From positions 24,297,001-24,361,000 of the forward strand of contig JAEOAD010000029.1 in the NCBI GenBank assembly GCA_036365145.1: a stretch of 64,000 nucleotides of DNA. Direction: 5' to 3'. Source of the DNA: Orientallactaga sibirica. Its lineage: Eukaryota; Chordata; Mammalia; Rodentia; Dipodidae. How positions within the stretch are numbered: the stretch's first letter is position 1; the number at the start of each line of letters is the position of its first letter. A model generated the notes under the pieces. That model was not told the origin of the DNA and searched no databases. It saw nothing but the letters and a program-made list of their open reading frames with translations. This document shows, in pieces, positions 59,103-64,000 of the stretch. The position numbers and the translations under genes are program-made.

Positions 59103-59335
59103 TAATATTTATTTATTTATTTCAACCAAAGAGAGACAGACAGAGAGAGAGAGAGAGAGAGAGGGAGGGAGGGAGGGAGAGAACAGGCACACTGGGGCCT
59201 CTAGCCACTGAAAATGAACTGCAGAAGCATGTGACAGTTTGGGCATCTGGCTTTACATGCGTACTAGGGAACTGAACCCAGGTTATTAGGCTTTTCAGTC
59301 AAGTACCTTAACCACTAACCCAGCTCTCCAGACCC
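59103..59335 (-). mobile_element. Dip SINE
   Basis: Reversed copy with ATTTATTTATTT, (GA)n/(GGGA)n, 'gaaaatgaactgcagaagca' and 'aacccagctctccagacc'. The 14-bp duplication tctattctgacttc/tctgttctgacttc lies at 59089-59102 and 59336-59349. Confidence 0.92.
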
Positions 59336-59349
59336 TCTGTTCTGACTTC

Positions 59350-61632
59350 CATTGGAATTGTTGAAGCTATGTTTTGCCTGTACTTTTTTTCTAAATATGG
59401 AATAGTATTGTATTTATGTTTTCTTTGTTATACTTCTGTATTAAGATTGGCAAATGATTCCATGTTTTCACACATTCAGATTGATGACAATCTAAGGAGA
59501 CATTCTCAGAGTATTAAACAATAGAGAGATTCCTGAGGTCCTGGGGACCTTTACAGGGTACTACACCTAATTCTTTTCATCATAGCTATAAGATATGATG
59601 GATATTTTCACATTCAGTATATATATAGCATTTGCAGACACTATACACTGTGATAATCTACTTGTACTTTTGTTTATAAAGTTAAATTCCAATATGGTAT
59701 GTCCCATGCATGCAAAGTAGTCCATGGGTTGTTTTAGCATTTCTTGTAAAATGGTTAAGCACATCTTGTCAGATTGTGAATCACTTTCTCACCTATTGTT
59801 TTCTGGAAATGTATTCATGTCACCTTAATCCCTAAGCAGTGTTTTACCATGTAATGTCCTAGCTTGACTGCTCTCCTTTTTTCCCAACACTTTGAAAATA
59901 TCATTCAATTCATTCCCAGCCTTCAGTTTCCACTACAAAATAAACTATTTACTTATGAACCTATTTTTCTTTGACACTTGCAAGTTTATTTGTCCATTAT
60001 TTTTACTGGGATTGTCAAAGATTTTTTTGGTGGTGGGGGGTATTGAATATTATTAGAGACATTTGACTTTCATGATCCTGGATATTCATACCTCCCATTT
60101 GAAGTCCTTAGACATATATTTTTAAATCAGTTTTTGTCCATTTCCCTCTCTCATTCTTTAATCTGTAGTGTGAAAGCTATATCTTGTGATGTCTTTCTAC
60201 AAATTCTATAAGCTTTCTCAGTAATTTTGTTTTCTTATTCACTTTTTTCCTGTCTATACATTTTCAAGTGATCCATCTTGGACTTCTCATGTTCTTTCTT
60301 CTGCTTGAGAAATACTGTTGTTAAAATGTTCTATTCTATTTTTATTTAGATTATTGAACTTTTTAACTTTAGACTTTCTGCAGAATTCTTTTACTATTCA
60401 AAAATCTTTGTTTATTTATACATTTTATGCATATACAGTTTTCTTAATATATTTAAATGACCTGACCATAAGCTCATTGGGCTTTCTTAAAATATTTGTG
60501 TTTAAGTCCTTGTCACACATAGTACAATGCTCCATTCTTGTCATTCTTTCTTTGGTTAGCAAAATTTCATTGTTTTCTTTTGTTAAGGACAGGTATTGAT
60601 TTCTCATATTGTCATTATCTATTACTATTGGTTTCCTGATTTGATATTCACATATGTGAATGAATATTAACCTCTTTCAGAATAAAAAAGAGTGACTTGA
60701 ATGGCTACACTATCATCTCCAGGTGCCTGTGAGGAGGCTGTGTCAGAGTTGGGGGAGGGTGGGGTACATGGTTGTCCCAACCCATGTATTGGCACACTGG
60801 GTACTCTGTGCAGCTTGTGCTTGAAGTTAGCTTCAACAGAGATTTTTAGAGTCCTCAGTGACTCTAAATCTAAATCTGGGCAACAGAGATGATGGCTTTA
60901 GTCAGTGTGGTCATGCATCCAAGCAGGTCTAGGTAGAAAAAGCACTACCACTTGAGTCAGAGTTAGCCCTACTGTCAGTTGATGTTGTGTAATATGCAGA
61001 TACTTGTGAAGTGCCTGCAAACTGAAGGCATAATTGTGCAGTGTATTTGCTACTCTTGGGTCTGTTTATAGTCACTCTTATGACAGTGGTAGCCCTAGAA
61101 TTTGAGTAACTGGCTTATAGGTGAGTTCAGAAACCTAGGTCTGGAGTTTGAAGCACTCTAACCTGAGCTAGCCTGGCTTATAGTTCCCCACGTCTGAGGC
61201 ATAGGCCCTTGGGAAAAAATTAACAGAGATGGATCTGTCACATGGAAGCCTACAGAATGATCTGGATTCAGACTGAGCTAGCCAAGAGCAATAGCAGTCC
61301 ACTGCCTGAAGTGCTGTAGCATTTGATGCAGTCACAGAGCTATAGTCTGGGTCACACATGGCTACAGAAGAGAGTAGGTAGTTCCAGTTCTGGGTAATAA
61401 AGTATTTTATACTAAAGTGTTAAACATAATGGTTAAGGGTCACATCAATGCTGAAAACTAGTATCCTCTACTCACAGTGTGGCAGCTGTGATGACAGTGG
61501 CACCCACTGCATAGCTGATTCTCACATATACACCATTCTTTACCAGGTAAGTCATTCTACCCACCATTTTCAAATTCTGATTCTTGCTCACTATTATTTT
61601 TTAATGTTCTTAATTTGCCTGTTGAACCCTCC
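59350..61632 (-). other. Unassigned DNA, possibly very old L1 5' region
   Basis: 'tcttctgcttgagaaatact', 'tcattgggctttcttaaaat' and 'tttaagtccttgtcacacat' (60290-60510) have the rhythm of the reversed 5' region of ancient mammalian L1s. The GC-richer block at 60700-61400 could continue it. I cannot confirm this. No plausible exon is seen. Confidence 0.3.
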
Positions 61633-61985
61633 CAGAGTGTTGCAGTCAGCTTTTCATTACTGGCAAAAACACCTGACTAAGAGCAACATGTGAGAGGAAA
61701 GGGTTTATTTTGTCTTATAGACTGGAGGGGAAGCTCCATGATGGCAGGGGGTAACGTAACATGAACAGCAAATGGACATCAATTCCTGCCAACATCAGGT
61801 GGACAACACTAGCAGAATAGTGTGCCAAACACTAGGAAGAAGAAGATGGCTATAACACCCATAAGACTGCTCCCCACAGTACACCTCGGGGAGGCTCCAA
61901 TGCTCAAATTGCCACCATCTGGGAACATATCATTCAGAGAACATAAGTTTATGGGAGACACCTGAATAAACCACCACACTGAGCT
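61633..61985 (-). mobile_element. Rodent LTR-like dispersed repeat (TGTGGTGGTTTGA family)
   Basis: On minus it runs from 'gtgtggtggtttattcaggt' through 'tctcccataaacttatgttc', 'gtgttatagccatcttcttc' and 'ccatcatggagcttcccctc' to 'gacaaaataaaccctttcct' (AATAAA) and 'gctgactgcaacact'. Best copy of the family that also lies at 4.17-4.48 kb. Confidence 0.72.
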
Positions 61986-62034
61986 ACTTTCATTTATGAG
62001 TAGCTATAGCATTTTGTTGTTGTTTCTTTAGTGC

Positions 62035-62915
62035 AGGATGGCAAAAGACTTGGATCAACACTCCTCACTGGGGTTATGGTATTACTTGTGGGGTCATGAA
62101 GGCCTCAGTCAGTCCCTATGGGGTAATAGGGGGAGCGTGCTTCAGAGTATTTCTATCTATTCTATGACTCTTACAATCGTTCCACCCCTCTTCTGCATTG
62201 TTCCCCGAGCCAAAGCAGGGCTGTTGGCAGTCTGATTTAGTATTAAGTTCTTTGTAGTCTCTGGATTTCAGCATTGATAGGCTTAGATTAATCATCATGT
62301 CTGTCTTATCTCCATGGAGCTGGTTGTCAGGCTAGCAGTGTGAACAGTTTTCATGATTTTGCTTCCTCTTTAATTTCTCCTGGGCCCTCACAAATGCAGT
62401 AGAGGTTAAAAATCTCATGGTAGGCAGTCAGCTATCTTGTTGTTGTCTCATTGATGGATTTAGGCTCTCTTCTCTTTTCCCTGAAAGCTCTAAAATAAAA
62501 ATTCTCCAATCAAGCATGAGTATAGTTCAGGTTAAAGGGGGTATGAAAAGTTGTTTGAGAGATTTTTGGTATTTAAGCCTATTCTGGTTCTCCATAAAGC
62601 AGTGGGGGCTTCTCTCTGAAGTCTTGTTTTCCTGACCATGGGATTCTGACTTGTTTTTTGGTACCAGGTATGAGTTCTGTCCAACTGAGCAGGCCTCATA
62701 TGTAATCATAAAATCTGTAGAGGCTGCATGCCACTATTGCATACATATATACTTCTTTTCTGGCTGGTTGATTTGGTAGTCTGCTTATTCATGCTGTTGG
62801 TGACTATTGTCCTCTATCTAGCTCCCATAGGACTCTCCAGCACTATGAGGGAAACCCTGGAGGGAGTTAGTTTCTCTTTTGGTTATAGCATACCACCTGG
62901 CTTTTATACTTCATC
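62035..62915 (-). mobile_element. L1 3' UTR (type 3)
   Basis: Block-for-block match to 32.33-33.05 kb: 'ggcagtctgatttagt', 'gagctggttgtcaggctagc', 'attctccaatcaagcatgag' and 'ctctccagcactatgaggga'. 5'-truncated; no ORF2. Confidence 0.8.
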
Positions 62916-62919
62916 TGCT

Positions 62920-63130
62920 CTTAGTCCATTTAGGTTGCTACACTAAGTTTTCAAAGACTCGGTGGTTTAAATAATTCATATTTATCTCTTACAATTCTAG
63001 AGCTTGAACAGTCTTAGTCAAGAGTTTGCCACACATACTATTTTTGTTTGGCCAGCCTATGTCTTGAAAAGTAGTATCTTCAGGCAGGCCCAGTGGTATG
63101 TCTCCATGGTGGTTATGCATCCAGTCAAGC
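62920..63130 (-). mobile_element. Possible reversed MaLR-type LTR fragment
   Basis: 'cttagtccatttaggttgct', 'gactcggtggtttaaataat' and 'tctcttacaattctagagct' resemble the reversed end of an ancient LTR. The match is from memory and weak. Confidence 0.35.
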
Positions 63131-63401
63131 TGATAATAAGATTAACCACAGCACATTGCATAAATATTGAATTTTTGTATAAGCTCTATTTGATTAGCTT
63201 ATCAAGTACTTTTGATTTTAATTGACTAGATTTATAATGTAATACTTGAGAAATTATACTCACTGCTTTAAACTGAAAATCTCCAAATAAATGTTTACCT
63301 GTTTTTCTAAGAGTATTTGCCAAATTATTCATTATTAAAATGTAGCCATGATTCTTGGAAAATACAGCCCTAGCAGCACATTCATTATGTAGCCAATGTA
63401 A
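63131..63401. other. Unique AT-rich DNA
   Basis: Nothing recognised. Confidence 0.4.
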
Positions 63402-64000
63402 GGCATGAACTCACTGCAAGTGTGCTGCAGAAGCAGGCCAATTGCTCAGTTTTCTGACTGAATGGCCCCTGGGTTGCCAACTCCAAGATCCCCTGGTCAG
63501 GAGAGTACACACACAGAGTGAATAGGCCAGAGCTCCCATTTCTTTCACCACCTCCTAGTTCCCTGGTCCCAGTATCCCTGCTGCTGACATGGGGATACCT
63601 GCACTCTGCAGTGTTGCTGCAAAAGCAGGACCCTTGCTCTGCCTTCCTGATTGAATTGACCCTGGGTCCCCAACTCATGGATCCCCTCCTTTGGAGGGTT
63701 CAGGCTTGGAGTGAGTAGGCCAGAGCTCTTGGCTCTTTCACCAACTCCCAGTTCCCTGATACTGGTACCCCTGCTGCTGGCTTCAGAGACCTGGATTCTG
63801 TGTGTGTGCTGTGAAAGCAGGCCGTTTGCTCTGGTTTCCTGATTGACCGGCCACTGGGTCCACAAATACCTATTCCCCTCCTCCAAAGCTGCTTACACAG
63901 AGTGAGTAGGCCAGAGCTCCTAATTCATTTTCAACCTCCCATTTCCCAAGCCCTAGTAGCCTTGGTTCTGTCTTGGGGTGGCCTGGTGCCTGTGTATGTA
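63402..64000. repeat. About 190-bp tandem repeat array, runs off the window
   Basis: 'ggccagagctc' recurs at 63525, 63719 and 63909, giving periods of 194 and 190 bp. A partial unit precedes 63525. Conserved blocks in each unit are 'cacctcctagttccc'-like, 'gcagtgttgctgcaaaagca'-like, 'gactgaatggcccctggg'-like and 'gatcccct...gag.gagtagg'. GC content is well above the flanks. The minus strand stays open for 97-113 codons, a by-product of the repeat unless shown otherwise. Confidence 0.85.

Noticed and set aside
59350..61632. Possible host exon in the GC-richer 60.7-61.4 kb block
   Set aside because: Short frames only, no convincing splice-bounded coding run. Old repeat debris is more likely, though not proven.
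63385..63886. Overlapping 97- and 113-codon minus-strand frames
   Set aside because: They are produced by the 190-bp GC-rich tandem repeat. Without transcript or conservation data I treat them as by-products.
1..64000. A new multi-gene biological system
   Set aside because: I see only repeats and unique non-coding DNA. The candidate novelties are structural (hairpin, mini-L1, antisense frames, tandem array), not a gene system.

Overview
The window looks like mammalian, and specifically rodent, non-coding DNA. It is AT-rich and I found no intact host gene, no rRNA and no complete tRNA gene. Stop-free stretches are short and nearly all fall inside interspersed repeats. The rodent signature is strong. 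There are about 21 copies of a B2-type tRNA-derived SINE (head GGGCTGGAGAGATGGCTTA, then a CT-rich stretch and an AAATAAATAAA tail). There are also several B1 (7SL-derived) SINEs, B4-like composite SINEs and many L1 LINE pieces. From memory, the B2-like SINE best matches the Dip family of jerboas (Dipodidae), so a jerboa-like rodent is my best guess; that is inference, not a search result.

Layout. 1-9.5 kb: unique AT-rich DNA with an L1 3' UTR piece (2.2 kb), a Dip SINE (3.5 kb), a B1 (6.0 kb), an internally deleted L1 that keeps both ends and lies on the minus strand (6.35-8.48 kb), and a B4-like SINE. 9.5-21 kb: mostly unique AT-rich DNA with LTR-like repeats (11.3, 11.8 and 17.4 kb), a (TG)n tract and old SINEs. 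21.4-29.1 kb: nested antisense L1 pieces, then a 3.6-kb sense L1 with dead ORF2 and a long 3' UTR. 29-39 kb: a cluster of Dip SINEs, an antisense L1 (32.3-33.9 kb), a long (TA)n tract and a tiny tRNA-Ile-like insertion (35.8 kb). 40.3-43.75 kb: a sense L1 carrying a SINE and an antisense L1 inside it. 43.9-47.2 kb: a MaLR-like LTR, a Dip+B1 pair and a 41-bp minisatellite. 47.28-53.2 kb: a rearranged L1 with 5' UTR, ORF1, ORF2 and 3' UTR parts, invaded by four SINEs. 53.2-64 kb: unique DNA, a 548-bp solo retroviral LTR, LTR-like repeats, a perfect 41-bp inverted repeat (57.4 kb), SINEs, another antisense L1 3' UTR (62-62.9 kb), and about 190-bp tandem repeats running off the right edge.

No genes work together here in the sense of an operon or pathway. 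The history is one of retrotransposition: L1 enzymes most likely mobilised the Dip and B1 copies, many of which still show 9-17 bp target-site duplications. The items most worth a second look are the perfect hairpin at 57.4 kb, the TSD-flanked mini-L1 at 6.35-8.48 kb, stop-free antisense frames shared by two L1 5' UTR copies, the 190-bp tandem array at the right end, and the tRNA-Ile 5' fragment with its own target-site duplication.
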